Assembly (NCBI RefSeq): GCF_000350225.1
Contig: NW_005179233.1
Span: forward strand, 15,135-79,134
Reading direction: 5' to 3'
Length of the DNA stretch: 64,000 nucleotides
Origin: Chondrus crispus
Taxonomy: Eukaryota > Rhodophyta > Florideophyceae > Gigartinales > Gigartinaceae
This document shows positions 1 through 10,281 of the stretch, one piece after another (positions within the stretch are counted from its first letter, which is position 1; each line of letters starts with the position of its first letter). A program made the translations under genes and the position numbers. Below the pieces are notes generated by a model, which made no database searches, had not been told where the DNA came from, and was given only the letters and a program-made list of their open reading frames with translations.

Positions 1-2
1 CT

Positions 3-983
3 CGAAACACTCTCGCCGCCTCCCTGCCCATCCCCATCCGCGTCCCAAAACCTCCTCCGAAGAGGGGCCGCGGCCGACCCCGATCCCCCGTTTTCCAGTG
101 CTTCACCCGCCATCTCGACTCGCGCGGCCGTTTCCTCAAGAATGAATGCAACTTCTGCTCGTTCAATTCCGTCGATGCCTCACAGAACGCAACCTATCTC
201 AAGAGACACATCCTCCAAGCATGCGGTGCCGCCCCACAATCCGTCAAGCTCACACTGCTTCCACCCGCTGCCGCTCAACACCATTACAACACACCCACCC
301 CTCATCAACAACAAACCGTCGTCTCACCTCTTCCTTCTTTCCATACTCAGCCACAGCACGTACACCCCCACCCACAACCACCGCCAACAACAACGCACGC
401 TCACACCAATACCAATACTGCAGCACCCGCCGATTTACGCACAGAAACGCCCGCCCTTTCTTCCTTCTCCCAGCACGAGCAGCCGCCTACTCTCCCCAAT
501 CCTGCCTTGACAAGTACCAAGCACACCGGAGAAGCCCGCCCCTCTCACCCGCACCTCCGACCAAACACGCTCGCCATCACATCCACAACCACACCACCTC
601 AGCAACCACTGCCTCCACCACATCAACCCGCTTCAAGTCCCTCTACACCACAACACAATCAAACCGGCACGCTTTCTGCAACTGCCCCTGATACTGCATC
701 TACCCATGCGTCTAAACCGCCCATGCCCCCGGTCCCGCCCAAGTCGACTAAAACCGCTCACCCTCGTCGCGGCAGGAGAAAGTCTGTAGCACCTCTCTCC
801 TTCACCCGAAATGTTGCCCCAGGTGGAAAATTTCTCGCAAACGTGTGCAATTACTGTTCACATATAACAAAGAGCCAGAATGTCACGGTCATGCGCAATC
901 ATCTACGTTCTCCGGTTTGTCGAGCGCCTGCTTCCGTAGTCGCCCAGTTGGGCGGCCCCGCTTCGGCGTCTAAGCCCAGCTGA
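3..983 (+). CDS. Tandem BED-like zinc-finger protein, 5' end cut by window edge
   Basis: One frame is open from base 3 to the TGA ending at 983 without an internal stop; the start lies upstream of the window. It holds two similar finger units. The first, about bases 90-215, reads FQCFTRHL...GRFLKNECNFCSF...YLKRHILQAC. The second, about bases 795-920, reads LSFTRNV...GGKFLANVCNYCSH...VMRNHLRSPVC. Both show C-x2-C followed by a spaced H-x4-C, the layout of BED-type fingers. An AT-hook-like KRGRGRPRS precedes the first finger and PRRGRRKS precedes the second, so minor-groove DNA contact is plausible. The roughly 190-residue linker is rich in Pro, Thr, His and Gln and probably disordered. Function is unknown; a DNA-binding regulator or a domesticated transposase-derived protein are both possible. 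The call rests on the repeated finger pattern and the long open frame. Confidence 0.6.
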   Translation, partial: RNTLAASLPIPIRVPKPPPKRGRGRPRSPVFQCFTRHLDSRGRFLKNECNFCSFNSVDASQNATYLKRHILQACGAAPQSVKLTLLPPAAAQHHYNTPTPHQQQTVVSPLPSFHTQPQHVHPHPQPPPTTTHAHTNTNTAAPADLRTETPALSSFSQHEQPPTLPNPALTSTKHTGEARPSHPHLRPNTLAITSTTTPPQQPLPPPHQPASSPSTPQHNQTGTLSATAPDTASTHASKPPMPPVPPKSTKTAHPRRGRRKSVAPLSFTRNVAPGGKFLANVCNYCSHITKSQNVTVMRNHLRSPVCRAPASVVAQLGGPASASKPS

Positions 984-3080
984 AAATCGTTTTGCTGTAG
1001 ATTACAAAACTTCGCGAAACAGAGCCCAGGCCCCATGTACACCCTTGACGGCTACTTAATTGTTCAACATCACCTTTAACCGCCATGATTAAAGCTTTAT
1101 TTCCTTGCAACCTAAACACTTCATTAATCGATTAATCGATTAGGAGCTTCAAGACGCAATTCTCCCCAACGGCATTCTTGCACATGAAAACACATATCGA
1201 TGTCATGTCCAATGTTGTGTCCTGTGCACGTCGCAGAGGACTACCTTATCCACTCTCATCACCTCTCCAACCGGAGATGTTCCAGGGGCGAAATGCGAAC
1301 AAATGACTGCGACACCTGCGACACCAGCGACACCAGCCCGCCTGGCATCTTGTCCTGTTGTGCTTCTTCAGCTGAGGAATGCGACAACATGACTACGATA
1401 AAACGACTACTGTACCATTACCCAGACCCTGCTCAACGTGCAAGTCTCTCACCTTGTCCTGGCATGCATTCTAGCGTTCTAGATCAGGAATACGACAAAC
1501 ATAATGCGAGGCCGCGCTGGCCACACCATACTGGTCTGCAAGGCGATCTTGTCCTGGCATGCGCTCTAGATGAGGAATATACTACAAAATCATACGAGAC
1601 TAGACTGGCCAGCAACGCAATCATATCCTGGCCAGTGCCTCGACATATTCTTTTTGCTACGTGGGCAGTCACGCCGTTCAAGACTTCTTCTGGATGGCAT
1701 GCAGAGCGCGGTCCAGATCATGGACTTCAAGTCGTAGGAAATGAAGAAAAGGCCACTCTCATTGACTGACCCGAGAGCACGGATACGCCGAAGGGAAAAA
1801 CATTCACTCTACAACAGTATAGAAAAAGAGCGTGGAACTTCAAGCACAACATAATATCTCGCAGAATCTCCAGCAAGCCTGCGGCAATAGTTGTAAGATG
1901 ACAGTGCGCCGAGATGCGGAAGAATTTGTTGTTTGTGAATTATGTCCAGAAAAACTCGCTTTCCATTTCTGAGAACTAACGACTTCAAAACACCGTTGCC
2001 GGAATCGAATCCATACTTCTTTCGCATGCATGGCACAGTATCACAGACCACAGCGGCCAACGCCTAGTAGCTTCAAGCACTGAACTGAGGTTCTCAGGAC
2101 TGTAGTAGTTGTCCGAAACATCGGAGAGCGTGTGACACAAGTTGCTCTGGATTTCCTGCCTTCCAGGACCACGAGGACCTCCGCTTCAGAGGAGACGTCA
2201 CATATGAATTGAATGTGTAAATAACCGTTGTGCTGTCGAGAATGTCAAGTCTGCTTGCATTTCATCATTCAAAACATCTTTCTCAATTCCCGTAAAACTT
2301 ATACCGAATACTTATCCCGATATCGCAGCAACGACATTGGAGTCACAATCTGCTCGACCCTGCAAAACTTTCACTTCACAAAAATCGTTACGCTACGTAC
2401 TATACGGTAGATCTATCTTTGATGTGCACTCGAAAGGATCGATGAGTTTAAATCCGATGCAAGAGCACATCAATTCAACGAACATCAATTCAACCCCTTT
2501 TTCGTCTCGAAATGATGCGCCAAGAGAATTTCTTTCTGGAATTCAGGCCTACCTAGCTTTTCATGAAGAAAGGCACGTTCGACTATAGCATGAAGATGTG
2601 GTTTCGCAAGACGTGAACGGGAACTGATATGATACCACGGCCAGTTCTTTTTGAAGTGAGGCCGAAACGCCATTGAAGGGAAAATAGCCGACGCTGCCAG
2701 CTAGGGACTCAAGGTACTTTTTAGCTTTCATTACCGGCAGCCAAATATGTTTCGTTTCGTGCTTCGACATTCAAGTTCTTCACGAATCAAGCATGCCCAT
2801 TATCTCGGTCGCTACTACCTGCTATTACCTTGTCATGTCAAGATCGCGATTGCTTGGGTCTAAGAGAAAGACATGACGTACTTGCCAAGGCACAATCCGA
2901 AGTACAATGCCTTTCTGAATTTAGAAGGCCCCCTATTTACACGCAAGTGTACAACTGCGACACATACATCATCAACAGGACTCAGCTTACCTTGCCAATG
3001 TCAATACCCATTTTGTCCGGCTCCTACGTGCATTGGACAGCAAAGCATTGTCGCTCATCTCAAGGTTGCAGACGGAGGGG
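984..3080. other. Intergenic stretch with degenerate ~100-bp repeats
   Basis: No convincing gene is seen. Bases 1123-1144 hold overlapping ATTAATCGAT repeats. Around 1346, 1451 and 1547 a degenerate unit recurs (CTTGTCCTG..ATGC, then a GAGGAAT or CAGGAAT box and a run like ACGACAAAC), spaced about 100 bp apart. This explains the longest open frame here (1200-1769), whose protein looks repetitive and Cys-rich without a recognisable domain. Confidence 0.4.
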
Positions 3081-5204
3081 CTAAGTCTTGTGTGAAACCT
3101 CTCTTTCAATCTCTGCATACATTCGAAGTCCACATACCCGACGCACAGCCCTTGCACATCCCGCAGCTGCCGCACTAACCCGCTCATTCTCCATCTCCCT
3201 GCCCCTCTCAACTATCCTCACAACCCTAGCGATAAGTTCTTTGCTCAATTCCCCGCGCTTTAAACCGGTTACCGCCTCTCCAAAGCACTCGAACCACCCC
3301 TGCCTAACCTTCGTCTCTTGTGCAAACTGCAACTCCATCCCGAAGGCTCCCAATTCCAACACTTCATCTACAAGTCCCGCATCCCATGCATTCTCTGCCA
3401 CATCCCTTGCAAGTCTACTCCATAGTCTCATTCCGCCATCCGCCTCTTCCCAAGGCCGCTTCTCTCGTGCAAATCCATGGTCCATACAGCCACCTCCACG
3501 TCTTAACTTCGGTGCCAGGCTTCCGCAACTGTATGTTATCTGGTCCGTATGCAGCGAGGCGTCGTTGTCACGTGCCAGTTTGCTCGCCGCACCGTACTTG
3601 GTATCCCGATCGCGCGCCAGGCTATCCTCGTGAGAACCGAACAATTGCTCCGGTTGAGATCGCAATCTCGCCATTAGATCCGATGCAATCCCTAATGCTC
3701 GTTTGCACCCGAAAAGCGCATGGTCCGGCTCGAACGCCTTGCAGACTTGTGCGTACGTCTCCGCGCAGTTGGCCCTCACGGAGCCGATATTGTCCGCGAG
3801 ATGTTGTTCGAAAAGTTTGCGCACGTCGTCAAGCTTTCCACTCTTCTCGGCCGCGTCTGGGAACATCGAAACAACATCGCCTAGCGCCCGGCACGCGTGA
3901 TCACGCACAGGCCAAGACTCGTCTTTGAAACATCCGATCAAAGCGTTCATAACGCGCACGACGAAAGGCTCTACGGTACCCCGCTCCAATTTCGCGCAAA
4001 GCTCGCCCAGACTCTGAGCGGCAGCCTCTCGCACGGCGTGATTGTCTGCTTCACATTGCGTCTCGTAGTATGCGACTGTTTCGTCCAGATGCAAGGACAA
4101 ATACGCTTTCCCGTCAGAACCGATGACCTCGCGCCAGGTGTCCTGGCTGAGGTTGCGGACGCCTTCAGCAACATAGTGGCGGTTCAGGCACATACGAGGA
4201 AGCAGCCCAGTGTATAGACTGCGACGCTGTTCAAGGGGAAAACCCTCCAGAATCGCTCGGACAGCCTTCGTGGCAGCAAATCGCACCTGGCTCCAGTTGT
4301 CCTGTAGCCCCTCCAGAATGACTGGCTTACACAATGCAACAATTAGAGCTAAGACCCTGCTTCCATCTTCTTTAGTCCTCATGCCCTCATTACCGGTCGC
4401 ACGTGACGTGCTGGTGAGAAGTTTGAGCCCGGCCTCGCGAACAAAACGATTCGGGTGATCCTTTCCCTTTTGTATGGAATCGAAAAGCGGAATGAGTCCG
4501 TTAACTTGTTCGAGTCCCCGCTCCCCAGCAGCAGGGGCTAAAATGTAACCACCACAGCCGTCGACAAGGTCAGCAAGAGCGAGCATTGAGGTTTCCAGTC
4601 CGCGCCACCCCTCCGTCTCGTGAACCATGCGCAGGCCGTGGAGCTTTGCATTGGCGGCATTATCGTCGAGATCGCGGCCTGCGAGTCGGGCCGCCTCTTG
4701 CAGTCTTTGATCTTCGTCCAGCTGGATGTTCATGGCAACGTTTGCTAGCAGGCGATCACCTAAAACATTCCAGACAACGAGGCCCATTTTCGCGGAGAGC
4801 GCCCGGATGAGTGAGGAAGATGCAGCACGTACGCGAGCTTCGGAATGAGAGACAAAACGAGGGATGGACTTGAGCAAGCTTTCAGTAAACTCATGGTCTT
4901 TGCTCTTGCTTTGTTCGACCACTAGCGTGCACCCTCCCAGAATCCCATAGGGCAACTCCCATGCCTGCTCGGGAGCGACCAGAGAGGACAAGAGATGCGA
5001 CTTGACTTGGTTCAGTTCAGTTGCATTCCAATTAGCTAACTGGTTTCGAAACTGGAGCAGGTTGCGTTCCCGATGTAGGTGGGACTTGGCCTTCAGCGCA
5101 TCCACTGCCGCAGATGGATTCATGTCGAAGGGAAGCGGTACAGGGATTGATGCTCTCAATGTTGTGACATCTGGGATGTCCCCATTATTGTGTACAAGCT
5201 GCAT
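3081..5204 (-). CDS. HEAT-repeat protein of unknown function
   Basis: A 707-residue, single-exon alpha-solenoid protein. Successive helical pairs with HEAT spacing are visible, for example NHAVREAAAQSLGELCAKL, ESWPVRDHACRALGDVVSMF and NIGSVRANCAETYAQVC. Near residues 560-590 a distinctive segment reads YSCGSLAPKLRRGGGCMDHG followed by PWEEADG, which I take as a family-specific signature rather than a repeat. The frame extends upstream to a GTG at 5225, but the first in-frame ATG is at 5204; a short upstream exon cannot be excluded. No signal peptide or membrane segment is seen. HEAT proteins are scaffolds or adaptors, so a role in a large assembly is likely, but the partner cannot be named. 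Gene reality is well supported by length and repeat pattern. Confidence 0.75.
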   Translation of the reverse strand: MQLVHNNGDIPDVTTLRASIPVPLPFDMNPSAAVDALKAKSHLHRERNLLQFRNQLANWNATELNQVKSHLLSSLVAPEQAWELPYGILGGCTLVVEQSKSKDHEFTESLLKSIPRFVSHSEARVRAASSSLIRALSAKMGLVVWNVLGDRLLANVAMNIQLDEDQRLQEAARLAGRDLDDNAANAKLHGLRMVHETEGWRGLETSMLALADLVDGCGGYILAPAAGERGLEQVNGLIPLFDSIQKGKDHPNRFVREAGLKLLTSTSRATGNEGMRTKEDGSRVLALIVALCKPVILEGLQDNWSQVRFAATKAVRAILEGFPLEQRRSLYTGLLPRMCLNRHYVAEGVRNLSQDTWREVIGSDGKAYLSLHLDETVAYYETQCEADNHAVREAAAQSLGELCAKLERGTVEPFVVRVMNALIGCFKDESWPVRDHACRALGDVVSMFPDAAEKSGKLDDVRKLFEQHLADNIGSVRANCAETYAQVCKAFEPDHALFGCKRALGIASDLMARLRSQPEQLFGSHEDSLARDRDTKYGAASKLARDNDASLHTDQITYSCGSLAPKLRRGGGCMDHGFAREKRPWEEADGGMRLWSRLARDVAENAWDAGLVDEVLELGAFGMELQFAQETKVRQGWFECFGEAVTGLKRGELSKELIARVVRIVERGREMENERVSAAAAGCARAVRRVCGLRMYAEIEREVSHKT

Positions 5205-6871
5205 TTGAAGAACATACAATCGCACGAATGATAGCCTTAAGAAGGCCCTGGGAAGGAAAGCTTATCGTTACCAATCTTCGCAAGAAACGTGTAAACGGCT
5301 GCGTACCCGCAGAGAAGATATTTGAATGCTTCAGAAACCAAGTGACCGGCTTGGCGTCTTCGTCTTGAATGCAGGGAGGTTGTGCGGAGCGCTTCAGGGA
5401 GACGCCGTCAGATTTTGGTGGACATATCCAGAGGGTTGGCGTTGAATAAAATGGAATGATTGTGAAAAACCACTAAAAAAACAGCAGTTTTGTACAACAG
5501 CGCCATTTCTCCAAAAAAAATTAGTGCAGTAAAGGACTCCCCCCGTTCACCATAATTCCGTCCTGGGCCGAGCACCCTGTATAAGACGTACTGTACACTA
5601 CAGTGCAGTTCCCCGATACTGAATGACAGATCAAGATCAGAGGGTGGCTCTGGGGGCTCGTTGACAAAGCGTGTTGACTAAATGTGTTGACTAAGTGTGT
5701 TGACTAAGTGTGTTGACTAAGTGTGCTCACGAATTGTGCCAGAACTATGTCTTAACTGCGGACGGGCCGAATGCATTTACCCATGGAGTCCGACCAGTTC
5801 GGCAAACAGTGCGGTTAGCGTCCTTCGAAGCCGGCTTTTGTTCCGTAGGATCACTCTCTCCGTGCTTCGACTGGTGTCATTCGTGGCTATTTCTCAAAGT
5901 TAGCACTTGGTGCTCTTCATAACACAAATTAAACGGCTGACATAAGCATTGAAAAGACCATCAAGAAACCTGAAGAAGGTTAGGCCAATTTGCCCAAGTC
6001 AGGTTTGCGGCAAGCAAAGATCCGAGAGCATTTGACACAAGTGCGGGGGGCAGCGGAAGCACTACAAGGCACAGAGCGGCTTTTTCGTTCTAGAAGAAAG
6101 CCTGGGTCCGACAGGGGCGACAGCAAGTTCTGACAATCTTTACCCCGTAGAAGATGTCTGCCCTGGTTGATTACAGAGGCCCGGCGTTTGCGGGCAGTCT
6201 GAACTCTGGTCGACTAAGCTGTGGAAGGTAAAAAGTGGTCGAGAGGAGGCGGAGAGCGGTTGCGCCGAAACCCACACGCCGTCCGGATCTAGCACAAGAT
6301 CTAGTACTAGCCGTCATACAAGGGCACTGATTTCACAGATAGAGTATAGGTATGACATTACTGTACCAGGAGCGGCATACGTGCAGTTCATGAAAGCAGG
6401 GTCGTTCGGAACAGAATTACAGGCCCGTTATAGCAGGGGCTCAGAAAAATGGTAGGGGTTGCGAGTGTGGAGCAGCCTTCGGTCATACAAGTCGTGTGAA
6501 AGCATATTGGGATCGAGCTTCCTGATCTCCGTGAATGAGGGCAATGCACTTTAAGCGTCCTCCAAAATTCTTGACAATGGAACGTTTCAGTTCTTGCGTT
6601 TTTTTATCTTGTTGATGCTGCTGCAAGAACTGACCACCTGCACTATGGTGTCACCAAGATTCAGCACCCAAACCACATGAAGTACAGTACCTAATGGTGC
6701 ACTCACGTGAAAAGACGGATAGCCCAGATTGCGGTATTCTGTTACTGGGAATCTCTAGTTATGAATGGCATCCTGCAGGCAAAGACGCAGCCGACGAGAG
6801 CACCCTCTCAAGACATTAAAGGTGAGTGTGTGTGCCATTACAGTCATCAAAACTAGATCTATAGTGAATTA
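5205..6871. other. Intergenic, no gene seen
   Basis: No open frame of convincing composition. The only structured feature is the 14-bp tandem repeat listed separately at 5669-5726. Confidence 0.5.
5669..5726. repeat. 14-bp tandem repeat, about four copies
   Basis: The unit GTGTTGACTAAGTG is repeated about four times with one or two base changes (for example GTGTTGACTAAATG). Simple minisatellite between genes. Confidence 0.8.
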
Positions 6872-7797
6872 CAGTGAACCCTCTCGATATGGATACGCTC
6901 GGTGGACGTAATCCGTATCCATTTGCGGAGGATATTCACATCCGGAGACCGTATCATAACGGTGTCACGGTGCATCTCTCAGAATGTCTGTGCTTTACTT
7001 AAAAAATGTATCTAAATGTATTGAATGCGCTCTGCTTGCGTAGTTATAAGATGACCTGTGATGTTTACCCTATTTGCAAATTGGGCAGAGACCCAAGTTG
7101 CGACTGCGCGTTCGAGATATGGGCTGGTAACTGACGCGGAGCGCTTGAACTTTTTTGTAGAGATATCGGGACGAAAACCATACTTTCCGTTGATGATGCG
7201 GGACATGACAGCTTGAGCAGGAGGTTTAGAAAGGGAAAACTGTACTGAGGCCCACCTCGCAAGGGCGCTTTGTGACGTCTGCTCCTTGCTCTTTTTGCGC
7301 CGTTGGAACTCTGCACATATTTGTTGCTTTTGGGCGAGGTTAAGCTCAGAGCGCTTCATCGACGATTGTCGCTTGACGGGGGCAGATGGCTACGGTGCTG
7401 ACAACACGCAATGTTTGCGATCAGAGGAGATTTATTGGGGGAGGACCAACAGGAGTATATGCTAGAAAGATGTTTTTGTCGAGAATGATGATAATTGCGA
7501 AGCCTCAGACGGGGATTGGAATTTATTGAGCAGATTGTGAACGGATTGATCAAGAATGAACGGTTATGGGGTAATTTGTGCCTTGGCCGCTCAAAAGTAA
7601 CCATAAAATACGTTTTAAGTAGGAGGGGTCTGTATGATATGCTTATTTCACATTGAACCCGATATCCAATTGAGGAATATTCCACAGACATTGTTTTTTG
7701 GTAAAAATTTGTAAGCTACGGAGTCCGTCGCTCGACTTTTTATCCGTTTACGGAGGATATCCATATGGAGAATGATCCTTATCGGGAGGGTTCACTG
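6872..7797 (-). mobile_element. Pogo/Tigger-like DNA transposon, shortened, TSD TA
   Basis: The ends are inverted: left CAGTGAACCCTCTCGATA and right complement CAGTGAACCCTCCCGATA, with further similarity inward (a GGATATYC-like box near a CGGAGGATAT stretch at both ends). TA dinucleotides flank both ends (6870-6871 and 7798-7799), the classic pogo/Tc1-mariner target duplication. The element is 926 bp and carries only the N-terminal part of a transposase on the minus strand, so it is non-autonomous. Confidence 0.85.
7012..7359 (-). pseudogene. CENP-B-type helix-turn-helix fragment of a pogo-like transposase
   Basis: A 115-residue frame inside the 926-bp TIR element. It starts MKRSELNLAQKQQICAEFQR and continues with SQSALARWASVQFSLSKPP and VMSRIINGKY, the pattern of the CENP-B/psq N-terminal helix-turn-helix that binds TIRs in pogo and Tigger transposases. 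A second basic helical stretch (LERAVATWVSAQFANR) fits the start of the second CENP-B HTH. The catalytic DDE region is absent, so this is a truncated remnant. Confidence 0.75.
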
Positions 7798-9148
7798 TAT
7801 ACAGCTACGCCCGCAGTCTTGACACTCTTCAGGAATGTATTGGTGTCTCAGGTTTATGTGCATGCGAGAATACAGTATTTCTGGTTCATGGGCAACACAG
7901 GTGTTGTACTTCGAGGCCAGCTAAAGCATTGCATAGACCTCTCACGTACAGAAGAGGGAAAGCAAATGAAGGGTGACAAGCCGAATTGTTCATTGCGCCG
8001 TGGAATATAGAAGCTAGAGAGAGCGGGCAGCATAAGGTTGCAGAAAATTGTGTAAGAATGCCTCCTGCGAGTCTCGGGAACCAGGGCTGTTTTCATTGCA
8101 GAGTCTCCCAAGTGCGACATTGCTGTCTGAGAGCAACAATTTCAGATGACGCAAGAATAAACCGTTCTGTTTGTTAACAACAGTGGAATATTAGAGTTAT
8201 CCTGGAATGCGAGTGGAGCTTGTAATTCCTTTCCAATACTGTACATGTCGGGGTGCGTGAGTGAAACAGGGACATACCGTACGTAGTGGACATTTGAGTA
8301 TCCGCGAGAATGGTAGTACTGTGGCTGTCTGATGTAGAGGTGCTGTGCTCGAGGTGTTTCGATGTTTGTTTGGGAACCCAGGGAAAGGCAGTACTGTAAC
8401 CGTATGCCCATGCTGTGCGAAATAGGATGACAGCATCTACCCAAGGGTATCGGCTTCCAAGGCTGCCAACTTGTGGCAACAAGAGCGACGTGGAGCTGTA
8501 GTCAGTAGCAACCAATTAAAGAGGGGCAACAATGTCGATGGCGTACGGTATGATAACTAGTTGACATCATGAACATATTTCGCCTTTCCCAACGAGACAC
8601 TTTTGAGATTGGACGTCTAGCGCTCCACTGTGTCGTGCCAGGGCGCTTTGGGCGGTGGGGTTCTCTCTCGCTCCGCCCGCATTCAACTTTCTCACTAATA
8701 ATGCAGATTTGCTTGAACTCGCACGCCTCCCCACATACCTTTCGAAAGGTACATGCCTATCTTTTCTGACCCCAAGCCCATTCTTTTTAGCCTGAGCACG
8801 TGATAGGTCATGTCTGGCACAAATCACCATGATGAGAGCATGAAAACTACATTCCTTAAAATTCTGCAAGATTGAAGGATGAGTCTCACGGCGCCTTCTG
8901 TGCGAGCCGTCTCCACTTTTCTGCCACCTTCCCACAAAAAGGGAGAGGGCCTCCTACCCTCTCTTACGGCTTCTTCCGGCTAGTGGCTCCTATTGGTCTC
9001 CCTAGTCTCATACCGGGCATAGAAATAGCCTGCGGCTTTCCTACTTAATCTCTGATATTTTGCGGGGCTCACTTCTTACTTTCCCAGACTACTTTCGTGA
9101 TCTTCTCTGCAGTATCCCAGAACTCTGTTTTACCCATCTTGGTGAGAA
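7798..9148. other. Intergenic, no gene seen
   Basis: Several short frames exist on both strands (the longest at 8567-8935 minus), none with a domain, repeat or credible start context. Confidence 0.4.
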
Positions 9149-9355
9149 ATGGGTTGTTTCGAATCAAAGCCCCAACGTGCTGCTTCTGGTGCAAGCCCCG
9201 CGGGACGCAAGACTAGTCGCCATGTTGCTTCCTCAGCCTTTGGTGGATGGATGTTTTCTGGCGGAGGTGGAGATGGGGGAGGTGGTGGTGGGGGGTGTGG
9301 AGGTGGCGGTGGGGGGTGTGGAGGTGGCGGTGGATGTGGAGGTGGCGGTTGTTGA
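9149..9355 (+). CDS. Short Gly/Cys-rich protein with acylation-type N-terminus
   Basis: A 68-residue frame starting MGCFESK, the pattern for N-myristoylation at Gly2 with possible palmitoylation at Cys3, followed by a basic stretch (PAGRKTSRH) and then GGWMFSGGGGDGGGGGGGCGG with regular Cys spacing to the end. The Gly-rich half is encoded by an imperfect minisatellite built on GGAGGTGGCGGT, so the frame could be partly a repeat by-product. The coherent N-terminus argues for a small membrane-tethered protein. Function unknown. The frame stops immediately after the repeat; a downstream exon cannot be ruled out. Confidence 0.4.
   Translation: MGCFESKPQRAASGASPAGRKTSRHVASSAFGGWMFSGGGGDGGGGGGGCGGGGGGCGGGGGCGGGGC
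9260..9352 (+). repeat. GGT/GGC-rich minisatellite coding for polyglycine
   Basis: Imperfect repeats of GGAGGTGGCGGTGG and GGGGTGTGG, in frame with the Gly/Cys-rich protein. Confidence 0.7.
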
Positions 9356-10281
9356 GATGGCGTTGGTGCGGTTATATGATAACCGCGACAGATATTTGAG
9401 AATTCATTCGATGATGTTGCTTTGAGTCTAATTGGAATGACAAGGTCCTCTCAGAACCTCAACTTTTCACGTTTGTCGCTGTCTCTTCGAAGAGATCCAT
9501 CTCTTTCTTTGTTACAAGATGGAAAAGATATTATGGAAGCCATCAACTCTACGCTTTACATTCATCTTGTCTTTGATGCAGTGTATGATAATTGTAGTGT
9601 CCCTTACTTGCCGATAAAAGCTCATTAGATTCTGTGCCGTTGACTCGAAAAGGTAAGGAGCAAGGCGAAGTAGAGATGGAGTTTTCTCCGATCTAACGAC
9701 ATGAGAGTGTAGACAGAACTATTACTTGTTGTACTGTCTGTCACAAAAGAGCAAACGTATCTAGCCAGCTCACTATGAAAGAGAATTAGGGCATGCTAAA
9801 AGAAAAGAATCATGCCAGTCTCTTCGTCATGGAAGTGATTGAAGCTACCTGCATGTTTGCCTAGGTACGCAAGTTATGTTGTGGCGGGCGATGCTCTAAT
9901 AGGCCATGAGAATGAGAACTAACTTTGCCATCTACTGCGCAGTTGTAAACCTTACCCTTTACTTGCTAAACGCGTACATAGCTCTTTCAAGCAGTGCTGG
10001 TGACGTGCCCCGACTGGCACAGCCAGTCGGCACACGGCGGAGGTCGTACTGTACGCACACTTGGTACGTGTAGCTTTCTGAGCGCAGTTCTTACTGTAAA
10101 ACGTTGAGGAGTGCTGTTTTGGCCCTCAAGGGAGAATGGTGTAGATTAATCCGGAAGCATTTCGATTTCTGCATTTTTAATTTTATTACTACAGTAGAAT
10201 CATGCAAACAACCCTCCCTGCTACCAGCACACTACCTGCTCGGAAAGTCTAGTGCTCTTCACACATACTCAGCTTGCTACA
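9356..10281. other. Intergenic, no gene seen
   Basis: AT-richer sequence upstream of the GET3-like gene. No convincing frame, TIR or repeat was found. Confidence 0.4.

Noticed and set aside
1200-1769. 189-codon Cys-rich frame
   Set aside because: Explained by degenerate ~100-bp repeats; no domain.
8567-8935. 122-codon minus-strand frame
   Set aside because: No recognisable features; opposed by another frame on the plus strand.
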